DNA of 33,992 nt, taken from NCBI GenBank assembly GCA_025357755.1, contig JANXOP010000144.1, positions 1 through 33,992 of the forward strand. The letters run 5' to 3'. The notes under the pieces were generated by a model that saw only the letters and a list, made by a program, of their open reading frames with translations, had not been told where the DNA came from and did not search any database. A program made the position numbers and the translations under genes. Positions 8,983-17,184 of this stretch are shown piece after piece. Position 1 is the first letter of the stretch, and the number at the start of each line of letters is the position of its first letter. Source of the DNA: Kofleriaceae bacterium (GTDB lineage Bacteria; Myxococcota_A; Polyangia; Haliangiales; Haliangiaceae).

Positions 8983-9411
8983 GTGGCAGCTGACGATCCG
9001 ATCACCGTGCTCCAGGGCGCGATCCTGCAGTTCACCCGCAATTCGCGGAAGCAGGTCGCCTACACGACGATCGGTGGTTCGTTCGTTGCGGCTGCGGTCC
9101 TCTCGTACATCGCGAATACGGAAGACCCGACGGCGACGAGCCTCGCCGAGGCATACGGCCTCGACAAATCCACGGTCAGCCGCCAGCTCGCGGAGCTCGA
9201 GAAGCAGGGCCTCGTGCGCCGCTCACGTCATCCGAGCCGACCCCGCACGCAAGACCTCCATCTCACCGCGAAGGGCAAGCGCGCACTCGTCACCGCGATC
9301 GAGAAGCATCGCGTCGCGCTCGAGCAGTGCCTCGCGAAGTGGTCGGCCAAGGATGTCGCCACTTTCGGGACCCTCCTCGCCCGGTACGTCGTCGCCTCCG
9401 ATCCAAGCTGA
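8983..9411 (+). CDS. MarR-family transcriptional regulator
   Basis: A 142-residue winged-helix protein with GTG start. The DNA-recognition helix is in LDKSTVSRQLAELEKQGLV and the wing in RSRHPSRPRTQDLHLTAKG, followed by the C-terminal dimer helices. Length and order are typical for MarR. It lies 42 bases after the iron-permease-family gene on the same strand, so the two may be co-transcribed. The effector is unknown. Such proteins usually repress their own operon, but no operator could be identified by eye. Confidence 0.9.
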   Translation: MAADDPITVLQGAILQFTRNSRKQVAYTTIGGSFVAAAVLSYIANTEDPTATSLAEAYGLDKSTVSRQLAELEKQGLVRRSRHPSRPRTQDLHLTAKGKRALVTAIEKHRVALEQCLAKWSAKDVATFGTLLARYVVASDPS

Positions 9412-9505
9412 CGTGCGCCGGCGCCCCACTGGTGCGTGAACGCATCGAAGTGCGACGGAAATTCGCGGCTTTGCAGTGGGCGAGCGGTTTGCACGAGACC
9501 TTCGT

Positions 9506-9988
9506 ATGACCTGGTTTCGTGCGATCGCTGCATCTCTTCTCATCACCATCGGCGCGAGCACGATGGGCTGCGGTTACTTGCTGTTCCCGGAGCGCCGCGG
9601 TCAGCAAGGCGGCTACATCGCGGGCGGCACGCTCGTCATGGATTGCCTGTGGCTGCTCGCCGGCATCGTGCCCGGCGTGGTGTTCTTGATCGTCGACTTC
9701 ACGAGCGGTGGCATGTACGTCAGCGGCCGCCTCGCGATGAACCACACCGATGGAACGCTCGCGGTTCGGCTCGCCGATGCGAAGCAGGCCAAGACGCTCG
9801 AGCTACGCATCGTCGATGCGAAGCAGCACGTGCTCGCCGACAAGACCGCGTTCATCGGTCCCGACGTCCACGACCAAGCCGTGCTGCTCTCGGCGGGCGC
9901 GCAACCTCAGACCGAGAAGCTCTATCTCCAGATCTTCGACGCCGATCACGTGGCGAAGCCGGCGCTGCTGCCGATCGAGCTCATGTAG
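9506..9988 (+). CDS. Small lipoprotein with two hydrophobic segments
   Basis: A 160-residue protein starting MTWFRAIAASLLITIG with a lipobox-like STMGC, so the Cys is a likely anchor. The region GYLLFPERRGQ, then GGTLVMD and a hydrophobic WLLAGIVPGVVFLIVDF followed by TSGGMY, resembles a family of small gammaproteobacterial lipoproteins (memory of the pattern only). The C-terminal half (LAVRLADAKQAKTLELRIVDAK) looks beta-rich. An earlier in-frame ATG at 9476 would put the signal 10 residues inside, so 9506 is preferred. Function unknown. Confidence 0.75.
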   Translation: MTWFRAIAASLLITIGASTMGCGYLLFPERRGQQGGYIAGGTLVMDCLWLLAGIVPGVVFLIVDFTSGGMYVSGRLAMNHTDGTLAVRLADAKQAKTLELRIVDAKQHVLADKTAFIGPDVHDQAVLLSAGAQPQTEKLYLQIFDADHVAKPALLPIELM

Positions 9989-9990
9989 CC

Positions 9991-10036
9991 GAAAAGCACC
10001 GAGCCCCCGGAGCGCGGTGAAGCGACGGGGGCTCGG
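9991..10036 (-). terminator. Intrinsic terminator (minus strand)
   Basis: A perfect 11-bp stem, CCGAGCCCCCG at 9999-10009 pairing with 10026-10036, with a 16-base loop. Read on the minus strand the stem is followed by tgcttttc (9998-9991). On the plus strand no T-run follows, so it serves the minus-strand transcript that passes through the tandem riboswitches. Confidence 0.65.
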
Positions 10037-10061
10037 CTGGAAAGCTGCTAGGGGCGCCGCT

Positions 10062-10196
10062 TCATCGGGGCTGCGTGCGACCGACGCGTGCTAGTCCGGC
10101 AAGCCGGGGCAACATGCATTCGGTCGTTGGACGCAGGCGGTAACGAGTGGCGCTAGCTGTTCGGTCGCTACGGATCGTCTCGTGCGTGCAAATCAT
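10062..10196 (-). CDS. Possible 44-residue ORF after riboswitch copy 1
   Basis: An ATG directly follows the GGAGG that overlaps the 3' end of the second aptamer in the transcript. The ORF encodes a basic 44-residue peptide beginning MICTHETIRSDRT and ending VGRTQPR. The zero spacing between GGAGG and ATG is unfavourable and no homology was recognised. It is the only ORF of any length between the aptamers and the terminator, so it is the default candidate for a controlled product, but it may not be translated. Confidence 0.22.
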   Translation of the reverse strand: MICTHETIRSDRTASATRYRLRPTTECMLPRLAGLARVGRTQPR

Positions 10197-10200
10197 CCTC

Positions 10201-10269
10201 CGGTAGCCCGGCTGACTCGAAGAGTCCCGTGGCTTTGCGTAGCCCGCTCGCGCGGGGGTTGCCGTTTCG
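10201..10269 (-). ncRNA. GEMM-I (cyclic di-GMP-I) riboswitch aptamer, downstream copy
   Basis: Read on the minus strand, this 69-base element begins cgaaacGGCAACC, has a P2 hairpin CCCGC-GCGA-GCGGG with a GNRA tetraloop, the hallmark linker TACGCAAAGCCACGGG (CGCAAAGCC at 10239-10231), a P3 hairpin GACTC-TTC-GAGTC, and ends AGCCGGGCTACCG. These match the GEMM-I consensus: GNRA-capped P2, ACGCAAAGCC, and a G-rich/ACCG closing strand. The G that would contact ligand (equivalent to G20 in the Vc2 aptamer) appears to be G, at complement of 10263, rather than the A seen in cAMP-GMP variants. This suggests cyclic di-GMP. It is followed at once by GGAGG. Confidence 0.85.
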
Positions 10270-10296
10270 AGGTTCGCCTCGGATGCAGACTTCAGC

Positions 10297-10335
10297 TCAG
10301 CGAGGACCAGCTCTTGGGTTAGCCGTGTACTTCAC
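10297..10335 (-). CDS. Possible 12-residue leader ORF between the two aptamers
   Basis: After the upstream aptamer comes aatAGGAGGagc and a GTG, giving MKYTANPRAGPR then stop. The ribosome site is strong (GGAGG, 3-base spacer), but the ORF is very short and lies inside the spacer between aptamers. It may be a leader peptide or chance. Confidence 0.2.
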   Translation of the reverse strand: MKYTANPRAGPR

Positions 10336-10347
10336 GCTCCTCCTATT

Positions 10348-10416
10348 CGGTAGCCCGGCGGACTTCTAGAGTTCCGTGGCTTTGCGTAGCCCACTCGCGT
10401 GGGGGTTGCCGTTTCG
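10348..10416 (-). ncRNA. GEMM-I (cyclic di-GMP-I) riboswitch aptamer, upstream copy
   Basis: A second copy, 147 bases from the first, is transcribed first on the minus strand. It has the same CGCAAAGCC linker (10386-10378) and the same GGCAACCC and CCGGGCTACCG ends. Its P2 is CCCAC-GCGA-GTGGG: both sides of one pair differ from copy 1 (G-C to A-T) while the GCGA loop is kept, a compensatory change supporting an RNA structure. P3 is less regular (GGAACT-CTAG-AAGTCC). The upstream gene at 10520-11398 is on the same strand, and its stop lies about 100 bases before this element. The element could therefore be a 3'-UTR or have its own promoter in 10417-10519. Confidence 0.85.
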
Positions 10417-10519
10417 TTGTGAATGCGTTGCTCGTCTACACACCACGCTAGCGGAATGCGGTGCGTTTTGTCACCAAGAATTTTCGGAACATGATGGCCG
10501 GTCGCGACCTACATCGTTG

Positions 10520-11398
10520 CTAGCGCTGGATCAGGCGAGCTGCTGGCAGCGCGCCCTGACGCGCCGTCGATGCTCGTAAGGTATCGAGCACGGCCTGCGG
10601 CACGAACGTTCCGCCCTTCGCATCGACGACCAGCCCACGCTCGCCGAGCTCGTGCATGAACAGCACGCTGTTGTGGATCTTCGCCATTCGCATCGCGACC
10701 CAGCGGAATCGCTTGTCGCGCTTCTTGATGCTGAGCGTGCTCGTCGCGATGGTGACCTTCTCGACATCGGACAAGCCGAGCGCACCTCGCTTTGCGTGTA
10801 CGAGCTCGTTCGCATTCAGCGTGAACGGCGCGTAATCCGCGGTCGGCCGGGCGCGCAGCTGCTCGTGCATGATCTCGAATGCAGGCTCGAGCGCATCGAC
10901 CGGCTTCTTCCAGCGCGAGTCGATGCAGATCTTCTGGCCGGTCTTGCTGACGATCGTGAGCCGCCCGGAGTTGAACCTGCGATTCTTATCGCCACGCCGA
11001 TTGCGCGTCGCGAACGCGACGAGCGCGATGATCAGCACCAGGACCAAGCCACCCTGCGCACCCGCGACATATGCGGTCTGCTGGTCCATCGACCAGAACG
11101 TGTAGTGATCGAGCTCGGTCCACGCCATCTGCTTGGTGCCGAACATGCCGCGCGCCGTGATGCCGGTGTCGTCGATCACCAGTCGCCCGCGCGTCGAGAG
11201 GATGCCGAGGGTCACGAGCGTGACCACGACCAGGCCAAACACGATGCGCATCCCGATCGAGGGCACCAGCAGCATCGCACCGCACATGACCGCGAACAGG
11301 ATCGCTACCACCAGGCGCGCATAGCTCGCGCGCAACTCCACACGTTCTCTCATCCGGGAAGTGTAGCGCGGCTTGTCGAAGCGTGGATCGCGCTTCAT
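10520..11398 (-). CDS. Membrane protein with PH-like cytoplasmic regions
   Basis: A 292-residue protein with three hydrophobic segments: two near the N terminus (about 28-45 and 49-66, LVVAILFAVMCGAMLLVP and IVFGLVVVTLVTLGIL) and one at about 113-130. Between and after them are beta-rich parts such as LVIDDTGITARGMFGTKQMAW and GRLTIVSKTGQKICID, the layout of bacterial PH-domain membrane proteins (DUF6585-like). The first Met may be residue 1 or 16. It is divergent from the DUF6665-like gene. Its 3' end runs toward the tandem riboswitches. No enzymatic motif was seen. Confidence 0.8.
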   Translation of the reverse strand: MKRDPRFDKPRYTSRMRERVELRASYARLVVAILFAVMCGAMLLVPSIGMRIVFGLVVVTLVTLGILSTRGRLVIDDTGITARGMFGTKQMAWTELDHYTFWSMDQQTAYVAGAQGGLVLVLIIALVAFATRNRRGDKNRRFNSGRLTIVSKTGQKICIDSRWKKPVDALEPAFEIMHEQLRARPTADYAPFTLNANELVHAKRGALGLSDVEKVTIATSTLSIKKRDKRFRWVAMRMAKIHNSVLFMHELGERGLVVDAKGGTFVPQAVLDTLRASTARQGALPAARLIQR

Positions 11399-11409
11399 CT
11401 TTCGAGGCG

Positions 11410-11694
11410 ATGCCGAGCAGCATGATCGAAGCCGTCGAACACGAGCTCCAAGGTGAACGCGCCAGCGCCCTCGGCGACGCCGGTCGCAAGATCGAAGCGA
11501 CGATGGCGGCCCTCGCCGAGGGCACCGATCTGCGAGGGATCGAGGTCCTGCTCGACGAGGCCGCCACCGCGGTCTGGTACTTCATCATCCTGCGCGAGAG
11601 CCTGCGCTGGTTCGATCATACCGAGGCGCTGAAGGCCTACGATATCCCGCCGCGGGTGATGGCCCGCGTCGGAGTCGTCAAACGACGGAGCTGA
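11410..11694 (+). CDS. DUF6665-like small protein
   Basis: About 94 residues from ATG 11410 (alternatives GTG 11383 and ATG 11422). The sequence has a helix EAVEHELQGERASALG, then IEATMAALAEG, a hydrophobic EAATAVWYFIILRES and an ending ALKAYDIPPRVMARVG. This matches the pattern of the DUF6665 family, which has no assigned function. The 3' stop TGA abuts the stop of katG on the opposite strand without any spacer. Confidence 0.72.
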   Translation: MPSSMIEAVEHELQGERASALGDAGRKIEATMAALAEGTDLRGIEVLLDEAATAVWYFIILRESLRWFDHTEALKAYDIPPRVMARVGVVKRRS

Positions 11695-13890
11695 CTACTT
11701 CACGTCGAAGCGATCGAGGTTCGTGACCTTGGTCCACGCCTTGACGAAGTCGCGGATGAACCGCTCCTTGCCGTCCGACTCGGCGTAGACCTCGGCGACC
11801 GCGCGCAGCTCGCTGTTCGAACCGAAGATCAGGTCGACCGGCGTCGCGGTCCACTTGAGCTTGTTGGTCTTGCGATCCGTACCCTCGTAGATGCCATCGG
11901 TCTTCGACGGCGCCCACTTCGTCGACATGTCGAGCAGCTGCAGGAAGAAGTCGTTCGTGAGCACGCCGGGCGTGGTGGTGAACACGCCGTGCGCGACGCC
12001 ACCAGTGTTCGCGTTCAACACGCGCAGCCCACCGACGAGCACCGTCATCTCTGGCACGGTGAGGTTCAGCATGTTCGCCTTGTCGACGAGCATCTCGGCC
12101 GGCGAGCGCTTCTGCCCGGTCGTGTAGTAGTTGCGGAACCCGTCGGCCGTCGGCTCGAGGTTCGCGAACGTGCTCGCATCGGTCTGATCCTGCGTGGCAT
12201 CGACGCGACCCGCGCGGAACGGGACGGTGACGGTCACGCCACCCTGCTTCGCGGCCTGCTCGATCGCGGCATCACCTGCGAGCACGACGACATCGGCAAA
12301 CGAGACCGCCTTGCCGCCCTTGAGCGACTTGTTGAAATCGGTCTGCACTTGCTCGAGCTTCTTCAACACCGTCGCGAGCTCGGTCGGCGAGTTCGCCGCC
12401 CAGTCCTTCTGCGGTGCGAGGCGTACGCGCGCGCCGTTCGCACCACCGCGCATGTCGGTGCCGCGGAACGATGCGGCCGAGGCCCACGTCGCGCGCACGA
12501 GTTGCGGCACCGTGAGGCCCGCGTTGAGGAGCTTCGCCTTGAGCGCGGTCACATCATTCGCGTCGATCAGCGCGTGATTCTCGGCCGGGAGCGGATCCTG
12601 CCAGAGCAACACTTCCTTCGGCACATCGGCGCCGAGGTAGCGCGCGCGCGGCCCCATATCGCGATGCGTGAGCTTGAACCAAGCCTTCGCGAACGCGAGC
12701 GAGAACGCATCCGGCTTGTCGTGGAAGGCCTGGATGACCTTGCGATACGCGGGATCCATCTTGAGCGCGAGATCCGTCGTCAGCATCACGGGCGGATGCG
12801 ACTTCTTGGGATCGAAGGCATCCGGTACGGCGTCCTTGGCTTGTCCCTTCTCTGGAATCCACTGGAACGCGCCCGCCGGGCTCTTCGTCTTGATCCAGTT
12901 GTAGTTGAGGAGGTTGTCGAGGTAGTCGGTCGTGAACTTCGTCGGGTTCATCGTCCACGCACCTTCGAGCCCACTCGTGACCGCATCGGGACCGACACCC
13001 GTGCCGCACTTGTTCTTCCAGCCGATGCCTTGTGCCTCGGTCGGAGCCACCGCGGGCTCGGCACCGACACAACTCGCGGGATGCGCGCCGTGGGTCTTGC
13101 CGAACGTGTGACCGCCGGCGATCAGCGCGACGGTCTCCTCATCGTTCATCTGCATCCGGCCAAACGCTTCGCGAATATCTTTGGCCGACGCGAGCGGATC
13201 GGGGTTGCCGTTCGGGCCCTGCGGGTTGACGTAGATCAAGCCCATCTGCACGGCCGCGAGCGGCTTCTCGAGCGTGCCCTTGGTGTGGCGCTCGTCGCCG
13301 AGAAACTTCTTCTCGGGTCCCCAGTACACGAGGTCTGGCTCCCAATCATCGGGGCGACCGCCAGCGTAACCGAACGTCTTGAAGCCCATCGACTCGAGCG
13401 CGACGTTGCCGGTGAGCACCATCAAGTCGCCCCACGAGATCCTCTGGCCGTACTTCTGCTTCACGGGCCACAGCAAGCGGCGCGCCTTATCGAGGTTCGC
13501 GTTATCCGGCCAGCTGTTCAGCGGATCGAACCGCTGCTGTGCACCACCGGCACCACCGCGTCCGTCGCCCGCGCGATACGTGCCGGCGCCGTGCCACGCC
13601 ATGCGGATGAAGAACGGACCGTAGTTGCCGTAGTCGGCCGGCCACCAATCTTGCGAGGTCGTGAGGACCTGCTTGATGTCCTTCTTCACCGCTTCGAGGT
13701 TGAGCGTCGCGAACGCCTTCGCGTAGTCGAACTCCGCGCCGAGCGGATTCGATTCGACGGTGTGCGATCGCAACGGTGAGAGATCGAGTTGATCGGGCCA
13801 CCAGAACGCATTCGGCTTCGGCGGGGCATCGGCTTGCGATACGCCGGTCGCGAAGGCCATCGCGACGAGGATCTTTGGGAGCTGCTTCAT
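11695..13890 (-). CDS. katG: Exported catalase-peroxidase
   Basis: A 731-residue bifunctional haem catalase-peroxidase that removes hydrogen peroxide. The distal triad Arg96-Trp99-His100 is in [11 protein letters not shown], the proximal His261 is in [10 protein letters not shown], and the Met-Tyr-Trp adduct residues are Trp99, Tyr220 (MGLIYVNP) and Met248 (RMQMND). Both tandem domains are full length. A signal-peptide-like N terminus, [20 protein letters not shown], suggests a periplasmic form, like the KatP type rather than the usual cytoplasmic KatG. The ATG at 13890 is chosen because upstream codons are AT-rich and non-conserved. It is divergent from the 4Fe-4S protein gene, with an AT-rich intergenic region holding inverted repeats. 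Confidence 0.96.
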   Translation of the reverse strand: MKQLPKILVAMAFATGVSQADAPPKPNAFWWPDQLDLSPLRSHTVESNPLGAEFDYAKAFATLNLEAVKKDIKQVLTTSQDWWPADYGNYGPFFIRMAWHGAGTYRAGDGRGGAGGAQQRFDPLNSWPDNANLDKARRLLWPVKQKYGQRISWGDLMVLTGNVALESMGFKTFGYAGGRPDDWEPDLVYWGPEKKFLGDERHTKGTLEKPLAAVQMGLIYVNPQGPNGNPDPLASAKDIREAFGRMQMNDEETVALIAGGHTFGKTHGAHPASCVGAEPAVAPTEAQGIGWKNKCGTGVGPDAVTSGLEGAWTMNPTKFTTDYLDNLLNYNWIKTKSPAGAFQWIPEKGQAKDAVPDAFDPKKSHPPVMLTTDLALKMDPAYRKVIQAFHDKPDAFSLAFAKAWFKLTHRDMGPRARYLGADVPKEVLLWQDPLPAENHALIDANDVTALKAKLLNAGLTVPQLVRATWASAASFRGTDMRGGANGARVRLAPQKDWAANSPTELATVLKKLEQVQTDFNKSLKGGKAVSFADVVVLAGDAAIEQAAKQGGVTVTVPFRAGRVDATQDQTDASTFANLEPTADGFRNYYTTGQKRSPAEMLVDKANMLNLTVPEMTVLVGGLRVLNANTGGVAHGVFTTTPGVLTNDFFLQLLDMSTKWAPSKTDGIYEGTDRKTNKLKWTATPVDLIFGSNSELRAVAEVYAESDGKERFIRDFVKAWTKVTNLDRFDVK

Positions 13891-13910
13891 ACGGACGCAG
13901 CATGCGCGAG

Positions 13911-13966
13911 TTATCGTGATAATTCTGACAACATTAACGGATAGCTTTGATAGATTTTTATTATCA
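13911..13966. promoter_or_regulatory. AT-rich divergent control region upstream of katG
   Basis: In an otherwise GC-rich window this stretch is AT-rich. It contains TTATC-GT-GATAA (13911-13922) and, overlapping it, a second pair TGATAAT (13917-13923) with ATTATCA (13960-13966). Such GATAAT elements resemble Fur- or PerR-type operators, which would suit peroxide control of katG. The regulator is inferred only from motif shape; no consensus -10/-35 was fixed. Confidence 0.35.
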
Positions 13967-14060
13967 GTAATTCTCGTGCGATGGACGGAATCGCGATCGC
14001 GGGCCTGGTCGCACACTTCTTGCGGGGCGAAACCGTGTACTTGGACTACGCTTGCACTCG

Positions 14061-15152
14061 ATGTTCGATGCCGTCCGCAAGCAGCTCCGCCTTGCCAAGT
14101 GGAAGGTGATCAATACCACCTGGGAGGGCAACTGGAAGGCCATCCGCGCGGTCGCCACGCCGTGGATGAAACAGGAGTACGAGGCCGCGCGCGCGAAGCT
14201 ACGTACAGCCGTGCGGCCCGGCGTCGTGATGGAGCGCGAGGTGATCGATCGTGCGCTGGCGGACGCGGCACCTCCCGGAGTGCCGTTCGAAGCCGTGGTC
14301 ATGACGGCGGCCGAGCTCCGCACTCGGTTTCCTGAGGGTCCCGAGCTGCGCCGCGGCACGCATCTCGTCGGCAAGGTGCGGATGACCCATCGCCACGAGA
14401 CGATGGAGTCCGTGCTCGTGATGGTGTTATTCAGCGATGTCGCGGCGGACTACTTCGTCGAGACGATGGCCGCAGACGTCGCCGCAACGATCAACCGCAC
14501 CTACGGCAACGGAGCCGCGCTCGCGGACGCCGAGGCCGGCATTCCGATCGTCTTGAAAGAGTTCAGTGTCGCCGCGGGGCTCGGCGTGATCGGCAAGAAC
14601 GCGCTGTTCTACTCGCGGCGCTACGGCTTCAACTGCAAGCTGAGCGTGGTGTTCCTGAACGGCGCGGTCGATCGCTACGACCCGACGCCCAAGGATCGCG
14701 AGTGGAAGCTCGCGGATTGCACGACGTGCAATCTGTGCGTCGAAGCATGTCCGGTCGGGGCGTTCGACGACTACAAGATCACGCGGGTGTCGTCGTGTGA
14801 TCGGCTGATCTCCGGCGACTACTTCGGCCCACGACGCGATCACATGTGTCGCGCGTGCATCACGCGTTGTCCGGTCTCGAACGACGTGCTCAAGCTGCGC
14901 CGCAAGGAGGGCGCACCGGCGCGCACGTTCTGGGACAACGAAGCCCAGGTCTCGCTGATGGCGGACCTCTTCATGTATCGCCCCGCGTTCTGGGTGTGGG
15001 TGATGCAGCGCTTCTACTACGGCTCCGACATGCCCGGACGCTCGACGCACAAGAAGAAGGGGCCCGTCGAGGCGCTCACGAATTCGGTGAGCACCACCAC
15101 GAGCGATCGCACGCGCGACGGCTGGCGCTTGCACGCGCGGCGTAAAAAATAA
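14061..15152 (+). CDS. Double 4Fe-4S cluster protein, epoxyqueuosine/dehalogenase-like
   Basis: A 363-residue protein. The core segment [19 protein letters not shown] and a C-terminal ferredoxin-like pair of motifs are present: [12 protein letters not shown] (Cys220, 223, 226, 230) and CRACITRCP (Cys263, 266, 270), with an extra Cys in SSCDRL. These fit a double 4Fe-4S binding domain as in QueG and reductive dehalogenases, though the N-terminal cobalamin region is not obvious. The highly basic C-terminal tail (HARRKK) is unusual. The first ATG 14061 is preferred over TTG 14052. It is divergent from katG. The role is uncertain; an oxidoreductase is likely. Confidence 0.82.
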   Translation: MFDAVRKQLRLAKWKVINTTWEGNWKAIRAVATPWMKQEYEAARAKLRTAVRPGVVMEREVIDRALADAAPPGVPFEAVVMTAAELRTRFPEGPELRRGTHLVGKVRMTHRHETMESVLVMVLFSDVAADYFVETMAADVAATINRTYGNGAALADAEAGIPIVLKEFSVAAGLGVIGKNALFYSRRYGFNCKLSVVFLNGAVDRYDPTPKDREWKLADCTTCNLCVEACPVGAFDDYKITRVSSCDRLISGDYFGPRRDHMCRACITRCPVSNDVLKLRRKEGAPARTFWDNEAQVSLMADLFMYRPAFWVWVMQRFYYGSDMPGRSTHKKKGPVEALTNSVSTTTSDRTRDGWRLHARRKK

Positions 15153-15213
15153 GCATCCTCAGTCTTTTGTCGACCGCGAACTTCGTCGACACGGAGCTTC
15201 TCGAGCAGGCTAG

Positions 15214-15798
15214 CTACACCCCGACCAGGTTCAGACCCAGGGTCACGATCCCGGAGATCACGATCGCGATACTGGCAACACGCGCGGACCTGGTGCTCGC
15301 ACCGGCAGCAAGCGAGGTCGCATTCGCTCGCCGCCAGTAGAGCCACGCGCCACCGAGCACGAGCACGAGCTCGAGAGCCGCCGCGGCCGCGGGCACCGAC
15401 CACAAGCCGAAGCCGAGCAGCGGCAGGTGCGCTGCATTGCCCGGGAGCACCGGCATGTCGTGGTGGTGCATCGGCAGATCGAGCACCCAGTGCGAGAACA
15501 CGACCGCGCCCAGGACCGCGCCGATCTTCCTACCCCATGGCACCGCGCACACCAGCCCGAACACCGCCGAGATCAGCAACGCACCGACGAGCGAGTGCGT
15601 CCAATCGGCGTGGATGACGGCCGTGCCGTACGCCTTGCCATCCCCACCGCCGAAGGGCTGCATCGTCTCGACCCCTGCGAACAACAGCGGGAGGAACAAG
15701 ACGTCCATCCACACCGACGCCAGCATGAGCGACCAGGTCGGCGCGCCCGGGACGCGGGACTTCACCGCGGCTGCGAAGCCGAAATGGCCCGCGATCAC
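15214..15798 (-). CDS. Multi-pass inner-membrane protein
   Basis: A 194-residue protein with about five membrane segments (for example LMLASVWMDVLFLPLLFAG, ALLISAVFGLVCAV and IAIVISGIVTLGLNLVG). Conserved polar patches are HFGFAAAVKSR, HADWTHSLVGA and FSHWVLDLPMHHHDMP, a His/Asp-rich metal-site-like set resembling the YdjM-type family of membrane-bound metal-dependent hydrolases. The start is the GTG at 15798 with GGAG 7 bases before, coupled to the stop of a small ORF. An ATG at 15867 would add a basic, non-conserved tail. It is divergent from the LysR regulator. Confidence 0.8.
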   Translation of the reverse strand: MIAGHFGFAAAVKSRVPGAPTWSLMLASVWMDVLFLPLLFAGVETMQPFGGGDGKAYGTAVIHADWTHSLVGALLISAVFGLVCAVPWGRKIGAVLGAVVFSHWVLDLPMHHHDMPVLPGNAAHLPLLGFGLWSVPAAAAALELVLVLGGAWLYWRRANATSLAAGASTRSARVASIAIVISGIVTLGLNLVGV

Positions 15799-15884
15799 GA
15801 CGCGCTCCGCTTCGGCCAGGGGATGCGCCGGTCGAGACGACCGACAACGACGATGAAGAGGAGGCAACCGAGAACGAAGGACAT
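15795..15884 (-). CDS. Small single-pass membrane protein (29 residues), coupled to the next gene
   Basis: The ORF encodes MSFVLGCLLFIVVVGRLDRR followed by IPWPKRSAS. This is one hydrophobic helix (residues 3-14) and a basic proline-containing tail. A GAGGG lies just before the ATG, and the stop TGA overlaps the GTG start of the multi-pass membrane gene (GTGA, 15795-15798), which suggests coupled translation. An upstream ATG at 15902 would add six residues. It is too short for most gene callers. Confidence 0.5.
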   Translation of the reverse strand: MSFVLGCLLFIVVVGRLDRRIPWPKRSAS

Positions 15885-15949
15885 GCCCTCACTCTGGGAC
15901 ATGCGCGGATGTATGAAAACTGCCTGAAATTTGATGCTACCATGCAGAA

Positions 15950-16864
15950 ATGAATGTCTCTTGGAACGACGTCGAGCTGTTCCTGGCCGTCGCAGAGACC
16001 GGCAGCGTGAGTGCCGCGGCCAAGCGGCTCCAGACCACGCAACCGACCGTGAGCCGCCGCCTCGCGGACCTGGAGACCGGGCTCGGCGAGCCGCTGTTCG
16101 CGCGCAGCGTGGCAGGCACCGCACTCACCAGCTTCGGCGAGCGCATGTTGCCCGCGGCGCGGCGGATGGCCGAAGCCGCGGGTGAGGTCGAGCGCGTCGC
16201 CTCGGGAGCCGAAGCGACGCCCAAAGGCGTGGTCCGCGTGACCGCGGCGCCCGGGATCGCGTACACGTTCCTCGCGCCCCTGGCCGCGCACCTGCGTTCG
16301 ATCTTGCCGGAGATCCGGCTCGAGATCATCGCGACGACCAGCTACGTCGATCTCGCGCGACGCGACGCGGATCTCGCGATCCGATTTCCGCAGCTCGATC
16401 GAGCAGCGCCGCGCAGCCTCGTCTCGCTCGCGACGGTCACGAGCACCGTCGCCGCGTACGCCACGTCGGCGTTGATCGCGACGCTACCACCGAAGCCGCG
16501 CATCGCCGACGTACCGTGGATCGCCTGGGCACCTCCGTTCGAGGATCTCGCACCGAGCTCGTACCTCGCGAAGCTGATCCCGGGCTTTCAGCCGGTGTTC
16601 GCCGCCAACGATTACATCGTCCAGATCCGCGCGGCCGAGGCCGGGGTCGGCGCGATCTTCTTGACCGGTGCCTCTTCGCGGTTCGCCTTGCCCTCGCCAC
16701 TCGTCGAGCTCCCCGTCTCGTTCGGCCAGCTGTCGTCGTCGCTCCACCTCGTCTGCGCGCGAGCGTCGCTGATGATCCCACGCGTGAAGGCAGTGGCCGA
16801 GGTCATCGCGAAGGAGCTTCCCGGCCTGGCCGCGAAATCACGATCGCGCGGGCGACAGCGTTAG
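15950..16864 (+). CDS. LysR-family transcriptional regulator
   Basis: A 304-residue protein. The N-terminal winged HTH (residues 5-63) contains VSAAAKRLQTTQPTVSRRLADLE, and the remainder is the type 2 periplasmic-binding-like effector domain. It is divergent from the coupled small-ORF/membrane-protein pair, sharing a region of about 65-150 bases, the classic arrangement for a LysR regulator and its target. The effector is unknown. Start ATG 15950. Confidence 0.96.
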   Translation: MNVSWNDVELFLAVAETGSVSAAAKRLQTTQPTVSRRLADLETGLGEPLFARSVAGTALTSFGERMLPAARRMAEAAGEVERVASGAEATPKGVVRVTAAPGIAYTFLAPLAAHLRSILPEIRLEIIATTSYVDLARRDADLAIRFPQLDRAAPRSLVSLATVTSTVAAYATSALIATLPPKPRIADVPWIAWAPPFEDLAPSSYLAKLIPGFQPVFAANDYIVQIRAAEAGVGAIFLTGASSRFALPSPLVELPVSFGQLSSSLHLVCARASLMIPRVKAVAEVIAKELPGLAAKSRSRGRQR

Positions 16865-16956
16865 AGCGAGCTCCGCATGACCTTTCTCAGCCTGCGTCGC
16901 TCGACGCGAGGTATGTTGATCCGGGCGCGCATTCGGCGCATTTGCCAGGAGCCTGG

Positions 16957-17130
16957 ATGATTCGAAGATACAGCGGAGACAAGAAGAGCATCGAAGCGCG
17001 AACCGCGGACAACGGCCAGACGTGGTCCGTGAAGTTCTTCGACAGTGGGCGACTCACGCAGTACACGGGCGGGACCCTCGCCGAGGTCGACGCACTCGCG
17101 ATCAAGCACCAGTTGACGCTCGTCCGGTAG
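16957..17130 (+). CDS. Small hypothetical protein (57 residues)
   Basis: ATG with AGGAG 7 bases upstream. The sequence has the form MIRRYSGDKKSIEARTADNG then TWSVKFFDSGRLTQYTGGT and a final helix LAEVDALAIKHQL. The alternating beta pattern and good ribosome site favour a real gene over chance. It is first in a same-strand cassette before the ankyrin gene (54 bases). No family was recognised. Confidence 0.6.
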   Translation: MIRRYSGDKKSIEARTADNGQTWSVKFFDSGRLTQYTGGTLAEVDALAIKHQLTLVR

Positions 17131-17184
17131 CCACACGCTTTCAGGCGTGCTCGCGAAGATCGAGTTACGCTGCGAAGCACATCG

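Noticed and set aside
9999-10036. Terminator for the plus-strand lipoprotein at 9506-9988
   Set aside because: No T-run on the plus strand after the stem; the T-run follows the minus-strand stem.
11989-13779. 596-residue plus-strand ORF opposite katG
   Set aside because: Shadow ORF; katG motifs are unambiguous on the minus strand.
15799-15867. Upstream ATG 15867 for the multi-pass membrane protein
   Set aside because: Adds a basic non-conserved tail, and the GTG 15798 has a good ribosome site and stop coupling.
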